From assembly GCA_007119175.1 (NCBI GenBank), contig SKQC01000303.1, positions 1 to 32,743 on the forward strand: a DNA stretch of 32,743 nucleotides. The letters are read 5' to 3'. A program made the position numbers and the translations under genes. Below the pieces are notes generated by a model that saw only the letters and a list, made by a program, of their open reading frames with translations, made no database searches and was not told where the DNA came from. How positions within the stretch are numbered: position 1 is the first letter of the stretch; the number at the start of each line of letters is the position of its first letter. Shown piece by piece: positions 7,606 to 16,950 of the stretch. The DNA comes from Myxococcales bacterium. GTDB taxonomy: Bacteria > Myxococcota_A > Bradymonadia > Bradymonadales > Bradymonadaceae.

Positions 7606-8985
7606 ATGAATAAACGAATCGCCATAATTGGAGCCGGTATCTCCGGTCTCGCACTGTCCTATGCCCTGCGCAATGCAGGCTACGAGGTGGTGGTCTTCGA
7701 GGCTCGCAGTCGAGCTGGCGGGCCGATCCATACCTTCGAGCGCGACGGATACCGAATCGAGACCGGTCCCCACAGCTTGCTAATGCGCCATCAGTCGGTG
7801 GCCGACCTGCTCGACGAGCTGGGTCTAACCGACGATATCGTCGACGCCGACGCCAATGCCGAAAGGCGATTTATCGTTCGCAACGGCGAACCTGTGCCGC
7901 TTCCGTCGTCGCCCATCGAGGCCATCACCACGCCATTATTGTCGAAGGCCGGCCGCCTGCGCGTCCTTGCCGAGCCCTTTATCGGGCGCACCGCTGAAGG
8001 GGCCATCGACGAAACTCTGGCCAGCTTTGTCGCCCGCCGACTGGGCCCTGAGTTTTTGGAATATCTGGTCGACCCATTTGTGGGCGGAGTCTGGGCCGGC
8101 GATCCCCACCGTTTGTCGGCGCAGCACTCATTTCCCACCCTGGTGGAACTGGAGCGCTCCGGCGGCTCCATCGCCATCGGTGCCCTCAAAAAGAAATTAT
8201 CTAAATCATCGGATGACGATACCATCCCCCGGCGGCTGATCTCCTTTCGCGACGGCATGAAGACACTCGTCGACGCCCTTTCAGAGCCGCTGGGTGACGA
8301 TCTTCGCCTCGAGACACCGGTTCGAAAGCTGCGCCGCGACGACGACGGCTGGCGGGTGATCTTTGCCCGCGGCAAGGCCAGGCGCGGCGAGACCTTTGAC
8401 GCTGTGGTCTCCACGATTCCCCCCGACGCCCTGGCCCGACTGGAATGGGAAAACGTCGACCCACCGCGTCCGGCCATCGACGAATTGGCGCGCATGCCAT
8501 ACGCCCCGTGCTGTGTGGTCAGCCTCGGCATTGAGCGCGAGCTTGTGGGACACAAGCTCGACGGATTCGGCTGTCTGGTCCCCAGGGTCGAACAATTTCA
8601 TATTCTGGGCAGCCTCTTCGTCTCGTCGATGTTTCCCGGCAGAGCTCCCGATGGACGGGTATTATTGTCGGTATTTATCGGCGGAGCCCGTCAGCCCGAA
8701 TTATGCGATGCCGACGACCAGACTCTCGTGGAGATGGCCCGCCACGATCTGGGCCGCCTCCTCGATCTACGGGGCGCTGCCGAGTTTTCGCATATCACGC
8801 GCTGGGACAGAGCGATCCCGCAATACGACGTTGGCCATCAGGTCTTTTTGGACTCCATTGCCGAGCTTGAAGAAGAGTTGCCGCAGATCTACTTCGCCGG
8901 CAATTATCGAGACCATATCGGCCTGCCGAATATTCTTCGGGAAAGCAGGGGGCACTTTCGAAGAATCGACGATGAATTAGGTTAA
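7606..8985 (+). CDS. hemG: HemY-type protoporphyrinogen/coproporphyrinogen oxidase
   Basis: This 459-residue FAD-dependent amine-oxidase-fold enzyme oxidises a porphyrinogen to the porphyrin using oxygen. The N-terminus carries the dinucleotide fold [17 protein letters not shown] and the [14 protein letters not shown] flavin motif. [10 protein letters not shown] follows near residue 50. The C-terminus has [20 protein letters not shown], the FAD-binding end segment in a slightly divergent form. Whether it acts on protoporphyrinogen IX (classical route) or coproporphyrinogen III (CgoX-like) cannot be told from motifs. HemH here looks E. coli-like, which favours the classical route. The ATG at 7606 is preceded by a T-run (tttttttt), with the only purine stretch (AAGG) 15 nt away, so initiation is probably not driven by a strong Shine-Dalgarno. 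Confidence 0.9.
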   Translation: MNKRIAIIGAGISGLALSYALRNAGYEVVVFEARSRAGGPIHTFERDGYRIETGPHSLLMRHQSVADLLDELGLTDDIVDADANAERRFIVRNGEPVPLPSSPIEAITTPLLSKAGRLRVLAEPFIGRTAEGAIDETLASFVARRLGPEFLEYLVDPFVGGVWAGDPHRLSAQHSFPTLVELERSGGSIAIGALKKKLSKSSDDDTIPRRLISFRDGMKTLVDALSEPLGDDLRLETPVRKLRRDDDGWRVIFARGKARRGETFDAVVSTIPPDALARLEWENVDPPRPAIDELARMPYAPCCVVSLGIERELVGHKLDGFGCLVPRVEQFHILGSLFVSSMFPGRAPDGRVLLSVFIGGARQPELCDADDQTLVEMARHDLGRLLDLRGAAEFSHITRWDRAIPQYDVGHQVFLDSIAELEEELPQIYFAGNYRDHIGLPNILRESRGHFRRIDDELG

Positions 8986-9010
8986 CTTCCGAATGCAATT
9001 CGAGGATACC

Positions 9011-9994
9011 GTGACAGACTTCAATTTAATTCGACGGCCCCGACGCCTGCGTGGCAGCGAGCATATCCGCTCCATGGTGCGTGAGACCCATCTACATCGC
9101 GATGATCTGATCATGCCAATATTCGTCGCCCACGGGACGAATATCCATCGCGAGATCCCGTCGATGCCCGGCATTTATCAATTCTCCCTCGATCAGATCG
9201 ACCGCGAGCTAGAGGCCCTGGCCGACGCCGGAGTATTTCGCATCATCTTATTTGGCATCCCCGCCGAAAAGGACGCCGTCGGCTCCGACACCTTCGACGA
9301 CCAGGGCATTATACAGCAGGCCGTGCGCCATATCCGCGCCCAGGACGATCGCTTTTATGTGATCACCGACGTCTGCTTTTGCGAATATACCAGCCACGGT
9401 CACTGCGGCGTGGTCTGCGCCGACGGAACGCTCGACAACGATGCCACCTTAAAAAACCTGCAAAAACAGGCCCTATCCCACGCCCGCGCCGGTGCCGATA
9501 TGCTGGCCCCGTCGGGCATGATCGACGGCATGATTGGCGCCATGCGCACGGCCCTCGACGATGCCGGTGGCCACGAAGTGCCGATCATGAGTTATGCCGT
9601 CAAATACGCCTCCGCCTTTTACGGGCCGTTTCGCGACGCCGTGGAGTCGTCGCCCGATTTTGGCGATCGAAAACGCTATCAGATGGATCCGGCCAATGCC
9701 CGAGAAGCCCGCGTCGAAGCCAGGCTCGATGTTGCCGAAGGCGCCGATATGCTGATGGTCAAACCGGCGCTGTCCTATCTGGATATCATCGGCGATATCC
9801 GCCGGAACTTTGAGCTCCCGCTGGCCTGCTATAACGTCTCCGGCGAATACGCCCTGGTCAAAGCGGCGGCCGCCAGAGGGTGGGTCGACGAGGTGGGCGT
9901 AGCGCACGAAAAACTATTGTCCATGAAGCGCGCAGGCGCCGACCTCATTCTCACTTATTTTGCCCGCGACATCGCTCCACACCTCGATTCTTAA
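9011..9994 (+). CDS. hemB: Delta-aminolevulinate dehydratase (porphobilinogen synthase)
   Basis: It condenses two 5-aminolevulinates to porphobilinogen. The zinc-site form is clear: [15 protein letters not shown] supplies three cysteines (residues 122, 124 and 132 from the GTG start). The two active-site lysines are present in [15 protein letters not shown] (Lys198) and [12 protein letters not shown] (Lys251). The IRAQDDRF and [10 protein letters not shown] segments are also canonical. I prefer GTG 9011 because GAGGA (9002-9006) lies just upstream and the protein then starts close to the usual RPRRLR segment. An in-frame ATG at 8993 would add six residues and cannot be excluded. The gene starts 25 nt (or 7 nt) after hemG. 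Confidence 0.95.
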   Translation: MTDFNLIRRPRRLRGSEHIRSMVRETHLHRDDLIMPIFVAHGTNIHREIPSMPGIYQFSLDQIDRELEALADAGVFRIILFGIPAEKDAVGSDTFDDQGIIQQAVRHIRAQDDRFYVITDVCFCEYTSHGHCGVVCADGTLDNDATLKNLQKQALSHARAGADMLAPSGMIDGMIGAMRTALDDAGGHEVPIMSYAVKYASAFYGPFRDAVESSPDFGDRKRYQMDPANAREARVEARLDVAEGADMLMVKPALSYLDIIGDIRRNFELPLACYNVSGEYALVKAAAARGWVDEVGVAHEKLLSMKRAGADLILTYFARDIAPHLDS

Positions 9995-10099
9995 ATTGGC
10001 CCTAAAGATGCCGTCCGCCGGATGAGAGTCGAAGCAGATCGCTTCGCGCAAAACCGGCGCATAAATCACCAGTCCACCGCACATAGACCAGTAGTCACC

Positions 10100-11131
10100 A
10101 TGACCACCAAAGGCGTACTTCTCGTAAATCTGGGCTCTCCGGCCTCCACCGAACGCGGCGATGTCTATCAATATCTGCGTCAATTTCTCGGCGATCCCCG
10201 GGTCATCGACTATCCGGTGGTAAAGCGAAAAATCCTCGTCGAGGCGGTCATCGCCCCGTTTCGCGCCGGCCAGTCGGCTGAAGCCTATAAAAAGGTGTGG
10301 ACCGACGAGGGTTCGCCGCTGATCGTGACCACCGAGCGCGTCCAAAAGCTGCTCGGCGAGCGTCTCGATCTGCCCGTCGAGATCGGCATGCGCTACGGCG
10401 AACCCACCACGGAGTCCGGCGTGCAGGCCCTTCTGGCCCGCGGTGTGGACGAGATCTTTCTGATTCCGCTATATCCGCATTACGCCATGTCGAGCTACGA
10501 AACGGCCGTCGCCCACACTCAGGACGTACTCGACGCCGTCTCCCCGGACACCCGCCTGGTCATCCAACCGCCATTTTATAACGACCCCGACTATATCGAT
10601 GCATTGATCGCGGTTTCCGAGCCCTATCTGGAGGAGGAATTCGATCATATGCTCTTTAGCTACCACGGCATCCCGGAGCGCCACCTCAAGGCCACCGATC
10701 CGTCGGGTTGCTATTGCCTTCAGAGCGACGATTGCTGCCAGATGAAGAGCCCGGCTCACTCCTTTTGCTACCGCCACCAATGCTTTGAGACCACCCGGGC
10801 ATTCGTCGAAAAAATGCAGCTCCCCGAGGACAAATACTCCATCTCCTTTCAGTCTCGCCTGGGCAGCGACCCCTGGCTGACGCCATTTACGGACAAGGTT
10901 TTGGAGCGACTTCCTTCAAAAAATAAAAAGAGGCTCGTCGTCATCTCTCCGGCCTTCGTCGCCGATTGCCTGGAGACCATTGAAGAACTGGGCATGGAGG
11001 GACGAGAGGACTTTTTGGAGGCCGGCGGAACAGATTATAGGCTCGTCCCCTGTCTCAACGACCACCCCACCTGGATTGACCTATTAGAGCGCTTCGTAGA
11101 AGACTACCTCGACGAACAATTGTCCTACTGA
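10100..11131 (+). CDS. hemH: Ferrochelatase with Cys-rich insert
   Basis: It inserts Fe2+ into the porphyrin in the last step of heme synthesis. The 343-residue protein aligns by eye with E. coli HemH: LLVNLGSP start, SPLIVTTERVQ, IPLYPHYAMSS, LFSYHGIP with catalytic His189, ISFQSRLGSDPWL, and SPAFVADCLETIEE with the conserved Glu pair. Between the His loop and the next helix it has an extra segment with six cysteines (204, 206, 212, 213, 223, 228) where E. coli has a short loop. [2Fe-2S] ferrochelatases are known in several bacteria, so a cluster is plausible, but the ligand set is inferred. The ATG at 10100 matches the family start, and no strong ribosome site precedes it. The 105-nt gap after hemB shows no clear terminator. 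Confidence 0.93.
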   Translation: MTTKGVLLVNLGSPASTERGDVYQYLRQFLGDPRVIDYPVVKRKILVEAVIAPFRAGQSAEAYKKVWTDEGSPLIVTTERVQKLLGERLDLPVEIGMRYGEPTTESGVQALLARGVDEIFLIPLYPHYAMSSYETAVAHTQDVLDAVSPDTRLVIQPPFYNDPDYIDALIAVSEPYLEEEFDHMLFSYHGIPERHLKATDPSGCYCLQSDDCCQMKSPAHSFCYRHQCFETTRAFVEKMQLPEDKYSISFQSRLGSDPWLTPFTDKVLERLPSKNKKRLVVISPAFVADCLETIEELGMEGREDFLEAGGTDYRLVPCLNDHPTWIDLLERFVEDYLDEQLSY

Positions 11132-11145
11132 CCTCGGTGTTGAAT

Positions 11146-12426
11146 ATGTTTGAAAAGAGCGAAAAACTCCTCGCCCGCGCCCAGAAGACGATGCCCGGCG
11201 GCGTCAACTCACCGGTGCGCGCCTTCACCTCCGTGGGCGGCACCCCGCCATTTATCGAAAGTGCCGACGGCGCCTATATCACCGACGTCGACGGCAATCG
11301 CTATATCGATTTTGTATTGAGCTGGGGCCCGGCAATCGTCGGCCACGCCCACCCGGAGGTGGTCGCCGCCTGTCAAAAAGCGGTGGCCCGAGGCTCGTCG
11401 TTCGGCGCTCCCACGGAGCTCGAGATCGAGCTCGCCGAGGAGATCGCCGACCGCGCCCCCGGCGCCGACGTGGTGCGCCTGGTCTGCAGCGGCACCGAGG
11501 CATGCATGACGGCTATCCGCGTCGCCCGTGGCGCCACGGGCCGCGACAAAATCATCAAATTCGAGGGCTGCTACCACGGCCACTCCGACTCCTTTTTGAT
11601 CGCCGCCGGCAGCGGCGCCACCACCCTGGGAGTGCCGAACTCACCGGGCGTCACTCGCGGCACCGCAAAAGACACCTTGCTGGCCCAATTCAATGATATC
11701 GCCTCGGTTCAGCGCCTGGTCGACGACAATAAAGGCGATATCGCCGCCGTCATCTTAGAACCTATTTGCGGCAATACGGGCTGTCTCCCGCCGCAGGGTT
11801 CTTTTTTGGAGAAACTCCGCGCCATCTGCGACGACAACGGCATTGTGTTGATTTTTGATGAGGTCATGACCGGCTTTCGCGTCGGTCGCGGCGGCGCCGC
11901 ACAGCGCTACGGCGTCACCCCGGACCTGTACACATTTGGAAAAGTCGTCGGCGGTGGATTCCCACTGGCCGCCTACGCCGGCTCCGACGAATTGATGCGC
12001 CACGTCGCCCCCGACGGGCCGGTGTATCAGGCGGGAACTCTCTCCGGCAATCCCGTGGCCGTCACCGCCGGCCTCGAAACACTTCGCCTTCTCACAGCGG
12101 ACGTCTACGAGGACCTCGAGAATACCGGCCAACGCCTGCATGCAGGCATCCAGGAGATCATCGCCGACGGCGACTATCCCTTGAGCACCCACCGGGTGGG
12201 CTCGATGTTCTCCCTATTTTTTACGCCCATGCCGCCCACGGATCACGACGACGTTAAATCCTGCGATATCGACCGCTTCAACAAATTCTTTCACGCCATG
12301 CTGCGCCGAGGCGTCTATCTGGCTCCCAGCCAATTTGAGGCCGGCTTTTTGTCCACCGCCCATGATGACGAAATCATCGACAAGGTGCTCGAAACCACCG
12401 CCGAAGCGCTCCGCGAGGTCTTTTAA
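11146..12426 (+). CDS. hemL: Glutamate-1-semialdehyde 2,1-aminomutase
   Basis: This PLP enzyme converts glutamate-1-semialdehyde, the HemA product, into 5-aminolevulinate. The 426-residue class III aminotransferase shows MPGGVNSPVRAF, FVLSWGPAIVGHAHP, IFDEVMTGFRVG and the PLP lysine Lys266 in YTFGKVVGGGFPLAAY. One substitution stands out: the usual SGTEATM reads SGTEACM (Cys120), near the cofactor phosphate region. The ATG at 11146 is preferred to GTG 11137. The gene starts 14 nt after hemH and ends the heme cluster. Its stop lies 6 bp from the stop of the convergent signalling gene, with no room for a terminator hairpin between them. Confidence 0.95.
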   Translation: MFEKSEKLLARAQKTMPGGVNSPVRAFTSVGGTPPFIESADGAYITDVDGNRYIDFVLSWGPAIVGHAHPEVVAACQKAVARGSSFGAPTELEIELAEEIADRAPGADVVRLVCSGTEACMTAIRVARGATGRDKIIKFEGCYHGHSDSFLIAAGSGATTLGVPNSPGVTRGTAKDTLLAQFNDIASVQRLVDDNKGDIAAVILEPICGNTGCLPPQGSFLEKLRAICDDNGIVLIFDEVMTGFRVGRGGAAQRYGVTPDLYTFGKVVGGGFPLAAYAGSDELMRHVAPDGPVYQAGTLSGNPVAVTAGLETLRLLTADVYEDLENTGQRLHAGIQEIIADGDYPLSTHRVGSMFSLFFTPMPPTDHDDVKSCDIDRFNKFFHAMLRRGVYLAPSQFEAGFLSTAHDDEIIDKVLETTAEALREVF

Positions 12427-12432
12427 ACGGCT

Positions 12433-15400
12433 TTACTCCTCACCAGAATACTCGGCCACCACCTCCACCAATGCCACCGGGTCGATGGGCTTCGGCAGGT
12501 GAGCCGTGCAGCCGGCCTCCATACAGCGATCGAAATCACGGCTCATCGCCGCCGCCGTCAGCGCCACGATAGGCCGATCGTAGCCTCGCTCTCGGAGTTC
12601 TTGCGTCGTCTCGTAGCCGTTCATCTGCGGCATTTGCACGTCCATAAACACCAGGTCGAATGGTCGGCCTGAATTCTCGGCATCAGCCACCTCCTCCAGG
12701 GCTTTTTTCCCGTTGGTGGCGGTCTCCACGCTGGCGCCCGCGCTTTCAAGAATATGCCGCACCAGATCACAGATCTCCTCATAATCGTCGACCACCAACA
12801 CGCGGGCATCGAGTCGTGGAGCCGAGTCAGTTTCGCTCTCACCTTCCTCCGGCTCGGGCTGATGATCGTCGACGATTGGAGCGGCAATGGTCACCGTAAA
12901 CGTACTGCCTACTCCTAGCTCACTCTCTACTTGAATATCACCGCCGAGCCGCTCCGCGAGCCGGTTGCTGATCGTCAACCCCAGTCCGGTGCCCTCGTAT
13001 TCGCGCGAGCCCGATGTATCGGCTTGAGCAAAGGACTGAAATAGTTCGTCCCGCTCCTTTTCTGCGATGCCAATGCCCGTATCCTGGATCTCGAATACTA
13101 AAACCGGATTCTCTCCGCCTTCATAGTCGACACCGACGTCGACACCACCTTCCTCCGTAAATTTGATGGCATTTCCAATCAAATTCAGCAAAATCTGCCG
13201 CAACCGGGTCGGATCGGTCTCGATGCGCTCCGGAACCTCCTCGGAGATCGTCACCGCCAGTGACAGGTCCTTTTCGCTGGCCTGAAATTGCATCAACGAG
13301 ACTACTTCCTCCACCAACGACCTGGGATGAACTGCCTTTTTCTGCAACTGCAGCGTCCCCTCCTCGACCTTGGATATGTCGAGAATATCGTTGATGATAT
13401 CGAGCAAAAAACGGGCGTTGCGCTCGATGGTATCGAGCATCTCGCGATAGTCGCTCTCCTCAAGGCGCTGTCGCAGGATCTCCGTAAAGCCCAAAATAGC
13501 CGTCATTGGTGTGCGTATCTCGTGGCTCATATTGGCCAGAAACTCGCTCTTCGCCCGGCTGGCCGCCTCCGCATCGGACTTTGCTTCCTCCAATTGCTCG
13601 GTACGCTGTGCCAATTTCGCACTCGCCTCCTTGAGGTTCGTGACATCGGAAAACGTCACGACCAATCCCTGTGCTTCGCCCTCCTCTGTGACGTAGGCTG
13701 AGACGCGCCGAATAAACCAGCTCCCATCGACGGTCTGCATCTCGTCGATGATCGGTGTGTCTCCACTGTAGACATCTTCTACATCCGGCAAGTCGGGCAT
13801 ATCGATCGCCCGGTCGGCGATCTCCTCCAGCGGTCGTCCCACATCGCTTTCACGAAGTCCGTAAATCTCTTCGATGGCGGGAGTAAACATCTTGATCACA
13901 CGATCTTCGCTCAAAAAGAGGGTCGCGAACTGGGCACTCTTCAGTAAATTCTCCAGATCCGATTTCGCCTGCATCAACTTCTGATTGGCTTCGTTTATCT
14001 CCTCCTGTGAGGTCTCCAACTCCTCATTCGAGGAATGGAGTTCCTCGTTCATAGAGCGCAACTCTTCATTGGACGACTTGAGCTCCTCGTTGGCCGTCTC
14101 CAGGTCCTGGACGGTGCGCTCCAGATTGTCGCGAGTGCACTCCAATTCGTGTTCCAATTGGTCGATGATCCGTTCCGCCTCCCGGTCCGGTTCCTCAAGC
14201 GCTTGTTGGGCAGCTTCCGTCGACGGGCCGGGCTCCTCAAAGACCACCAGATATAGTCCCGTACTCTCGTCGGTCCCCGGCATTGGATCCACGACCACCC
14301 GCGCCGGTTGAGTGCCCTCCGGGCTTCGAAAGGTCAGATTGTCGTGGACCACGCGATCTCCGGTCTCCACAGACTTTCGCAACGCCGCCCGCAGCCCCAT
14401 TCGAAGCCCGGAGCTGGCCATCTTGACCAGATTGACGTGAAATTGCCCATGAGGAATCTCCAGATATCGCTCCAGGCCCTCCGCCGCATAGATAATCCGT
14501 CCGTCGCGACGGACCACGGCTGCTCGCGGTGCGTATTTTTCGGCCAGAACTCGCTGAAATTGCTCGTGAAGATCGGGCTCCCCTGTCGAATTGACCCGTG
14601 GACCCAGCTTTATTCGCTTCGGGATGTCCAGTTCCTCAATCGGAAAGGTCGGACGAGGGGCCGCCGAGGCGGAAGTATTGCGCCAGATTCGCTGGCTCAC
14701 ATCGTGGTCGCGAAATAGGTCCGCCTGTGGGCTGACCGTCTCCGATGTGCCCAAAAACAAAAACCCTTTGGGCCGAAGGGAGTGGTGAAAGAGCAATAAG
14801 ACCTGCTCCTGCAAATGGGAGTTGAGATAGATCAACAGGTTGCGGCATGAGACCAGATCGAGATCGACGAAAGGCGGATCGCGGATGATATTATGCTCTG
14901 CAAATAGGCACATCTCTCGAATCTCGTCTTTGATTCGATACGAGCCCTCCTCGACCATAAAAAAGCGCTCCAGACGCTCCTGCGTCAATTGAGACTCGAT
15001 GCTCGCCGAATACAGCCCTCGACGCCCTATCTGGAGTGCGTCGACGTCGATATCGGTGGCGAATATCTGGATCTTTGGCCAGTGGCGCCGATCGATGTCG
15101 TCGAGATACTCACGGATCAAGATCGCGATCGAATAGGCCTCCTCGCCGGTGGCGCATCCGGGCACCCATACGCGAACGCTATCCGACGACCCGCGCCCCT
15201 CACAGATCGCCGGCACGACCTCCTCGGCAAATACTGCGAAGGGCTCGGGATCGCGAAAAAAGGAGGTGACGCTGATCAAGATCTCCCGAAATAACGCTGA
15301 TGCCTCGTCGGCGTCGGCGGCGACGCGCTCCAGATAGGAGTCGATATCGGAGATGTGCAAAATTCGCATCCGCCGCTGGATACGACGGACGAGAGTGCTC

Positions 15401-16116
15401 GTCTTATAATGCGTAAAATCGTGGCCCGTCTCCTGCAGGACGTAGTGCGCCACGTCATCAAGCCGCTCGATGATGGACTGGTGCTCTTTCTGCAACGAAT
15501 CCCGGCGCATCCTGAGCAATTGATCGTAGTAGCATTCGATCGCCTCCGGGATTTCTGCTGGAGCCAACTCCAGGTCGACGGCTCCACTTTCGATGGCACT
15601 GCCGGGCATGGTCTCGAATTCCGCCGTCGTCAACGACTGAGCGATGGTGAATCCCCCGGCCGTAGCAATCTCCTGTAATCCCACCGTTCCGTCGGCGTCG
15701 CTCCCGGACATGAGCACGCCCACCGCTCCCTCGCCGACCTCGTCGGCCAGCGAGCGAAATAGTGCGTCGATCGGGCGTCGGCGCTGCTCCGTGCCCTGAG
15801 AAGAGCGCATTCGCAATCGCCCCTCCTCGACGACGAGCAGCGACTGTGGTGGCGCCACATAGGCATGCCCGGCCTCGATCTCCATATCGTCTTCGGCGTC
15901 CCGAACAGGGATCGAGCTCTTGCCGGCGAGAATCTGCCCCAACATCGCCGGTCCTTCCGGCGAGAGGTGTTGGACGACCACGATCGCGAATTTCGGCTCC
16001 TCCGTAATACCACGGAATAGCTCGCTCATCGCGCCCAACCCACCGGCGGATGCACCAATTCCCACCACAAGCATCGGACCTCTTCGAGATTTCTTTCGAG
16101 GGGCAGCCTCACTCAT
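12433..16116 (-). CDS. CheB-CheR-PAS-histidine kinase-receiver fusion protein
   Basis: This single ~1227-residue cytoplasmic signalling protein has five modules. CheB methylesterase (about 15-190) keeps the triad in GASAGG (Ser), VVQHLSPEG (His) and SGSDADG (Asp). CheR methyltransferase (about 205-480) has the SAM loop VPGCATGEEAYS and SCRNLLIYL. A PAS-like region (515-630) follows. A long NEEL-repeat coiled coil (about 640-725) joins a second PAS (725-830). HisKA carries His865 in MSHEIRTPM, HATPase_c has NAIKFTEE, DTGIGI and GTGLGL, and a C-terminal receiver has phospho-acceptor Asp1159 in FMDVQMPQMNG and Lys1209. There are no transmembrane spans. All catalytic signatures look intact, yet no chemoreceptor or other che gene lies nearby, so partners and input are unknown. 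ATG 16116 is preferred over the adjacent GTG 16119. Confidence 0.92.
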   Translation of the reverse strand: MSEAAPRKKSRRGPMLVVGIGASAGGLGAMSELFRGITEEPKFAIVVVQHLSPEGPAMLGQILAGKSSIPVRDAEDDMEIEAGHAYVAPPQSLLVVEEGRLRMRSSQGTEQRRRPIDALFRSLADEVGEGAVGVLMSGSDADGTVGLQEIATAGGFTIAQSLTTAEFETMPGSAIESGAVDLELAPAEIPEAIECYYDQLLRMRRDSLQKEHQSIIERLDDVAHYVLQETGHDFTHYKTSTLVRRIQRRMRILHISDIDSYLERVAADADEASALFREILISVTSFFRDPEPFAVFAEEVVPAICEGRGSSDSVRVWVPGCATGEEAYSIAILIREYLDDIDRRHWPKIQIFATDIDVDALQIGRRGLYSASIESQLTQERLERFFMVEEGSYRIKDEIREMCLFAEHNIIRDPPFVDLDLVSCRNLLIYLNSHLQEQVLLLFHHSLRPKGFLFLGTSETVSPQADLFRDHDVSQRIWRNTSASAAPRPTFPIEELDIPKRIKLGPRVNSTGEPDLHEQFQRVLAEKYAPRAAVVRRDGRIIYAAEGLERYLEIPHGQFHVNLVKMASSGLRMGLRAALRKSVETGDRVVHDNLTFRSPEGTQPARVVVDPMPGTDESTGLYLVVFEEPGPSTEAAQQALEEPDREAERIIDQLEHELECTRDNLERTVQDLETANEELKSSNEELRSMNEELHSSNEELETSQEEINEANQKLMQAKSDLENLLKSAQFATLFLSEDRVIKMFTPAIEEIYGLRESDVGRPLEEIADRAIDMPDLPDVEDVYSGDTPIIDEMQTVDGSWFIRRVSAYVTEEGEAQGLVVTFSDVTNLKEASAKLAQRTEQLEEAKSDAEAASRAKSEFLANMSHEIRTPMTAILGFTEILRQRLEESDYREMLDTIERNARFLLDIINDILDISKVEEGTLQLQKKAVHPRSLVEEVVSLMQFQASEKDLSLAVTISEEVPERIETDPTRLRQILLNLIGNAIKFTEEGGVDVGVDYEGGENPVLVFEIQDTGIGIAEKERDELFQSFAQADTSGSREYEGTGLGLTISNRLAERLGGDIQVESELGVGSTFTVTIAAPIVDDHQPEPEEGESETDSAPRLDARVLVVDDYEEICDLVRHILESAGASVETATNGKKALEEVADAENSGRPFDLVFMDVQMPQMNGYETTQELRERGYDRPIVALTAAAMSRDFDRCMEAGCTAHLPKPIDPVALVEVVAEYSGEE

Positions 16117-16136
16117 CACTATAACCCAAAATCAGG

Positions 16137-16199
16137 TGACGTCTCCCGACTGACGTCAATTTTCCATTGACCAATACCATTGCAGAAATTTGCATTTCT
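16137..16199. promoter_or_regulatory. Repeat-rich leader of the CheB/CheR kinase gene (operator candidate)
   Basis: The 92-bp gap between pcm and the kinase gene contains TGACGTC at 16137-16143 and the palindrome TGACGTCA at 16151-16158. It also has CCATTG twice (16164-16169 and 16177-16182, 13 bp apart) and a perfect AGAAAT/ATTTCT inverted repeat (16184-16199, 4-nt loop). These could be regulator sites, or the last could be a weak pcm terminator. No convincing -35/-10 pair is seen. Confidence 0.3.
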
Positions 16200-16208
16200 C
16201 GCATCTCA

Positions 16209-16877
16209 CTATTGCCAATAGCTCTCATGGCCCTCCTCCCATCCCTCCTCACCGATGAGCGGCACGAAGGCGACATCGCCCAGATCGCTGCGATCATAGC
16301 GCCCATCCGTGCGTCGTGTGATTCGAGTGAGCTTCTGGCGCCCCGGTTTTTCCTCGATGGGAATGACCAGATGGGAGCCAGGAGATAATTGCTCTAAGAG
16401 CGGGGTGGGAATGGTCGGCCCGGCAGCGGTGACCAGGATTCCGTCGAAGGGAGCCTCTTCGGGCAGTCCCTTGCTCCCGTCACCGCTGATGACCCGGAGG
16501 TTGCCATACCCATTTTCCTCCAATACCTGCCGTGCCCTATTGGCGAGATCGTCGTGGCGCTCAATGGTAAAGACCTTCGCCTCCATCTCGGCAAGGACCG
16601 CCGCCTGATAACCGGAACCGGTGCCCACCTCCAGGATGCGATCGCCTGGCTTGACCTCCAGGGCAATGGTCATCAACGCCACCACGTAGGGCTGTGAGAT
16701 GGTCTGGCCATGACCGATCGGGATTGGGCCGTCACGATAGGCCAGCGAGCGAAATTGCTCGTCGACGAAGCGCTCCCTTCGAACCCGTTGCATCGCCTCC
16801 AAAAGCCGCGGATCGTCGACTCCACGGCCGCGAATCTGGTGGTGAACCATCCGTTCTCGCGCCTTCTCGTAGTCCAT
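16209..16877 (-). CDS. pcm: Protein-L-isoaspartate O-methyltransferase
   Basis: This 222-residue SAM-dependent repair enzyme methylates isoaspartyl residues in damaged proteins so that they can revert to Asp. Visible motifs are MVHHQIRGRGVDD near the N-terminus, IPIGHGQTISQPYVVA (substrate/SAM region), SAM motif I ILEVGTGSGYQAAVLAE near residue 81, and FDGILVTAAGPTIP. The ATG at 16877 has a good GGAG six nucleotides upstream. It lies 73 nt downstream of the DUF790 gene on the same strand and may share its transcript, which would group protein repair with DNA repair. Confidence 0.93.
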   Translation of the reverse strand: MDYEKARERMVHHQIRGRGVDDPRLLEAMQRVRRERFVDEQFRSLAYRDGPIPIGHGQTISQPYVVALMTIALEVKPGDRILEVGTGSGYQAAVLAEMEAKVFTIERHDDLANRARQVLEENGYGNLRVISGDGSKGLPEEAPFDGILVTAAGPTIPTPLLEQLSPGSHLVIPIEEKPGRQKLTRITRRTDGRYDRSDLGDVAFVPLIGEEGWEEGHESYWQ

Positions 16878-16950
16878 CGCTACTCCTACTGCGAACTGAT
16901 CGGCTCGATTGCACCGCCAAAGTTACGTTCCCAGAAGATGCCGTCCAGCT

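Noticed and set aside
7791-8555. 254-codon antisense frame opposite hemG
   Set aside because: hemG has clear FAD motifs. The antisense product is Ser/Arg-rich and typical of a GC-rich shadow frame.
12427-12432. Terminator between hemL and the convergent kinase gene
   Set aside because: Only 6 bp separate the stop codons and no hairpin with a T-run is present there.
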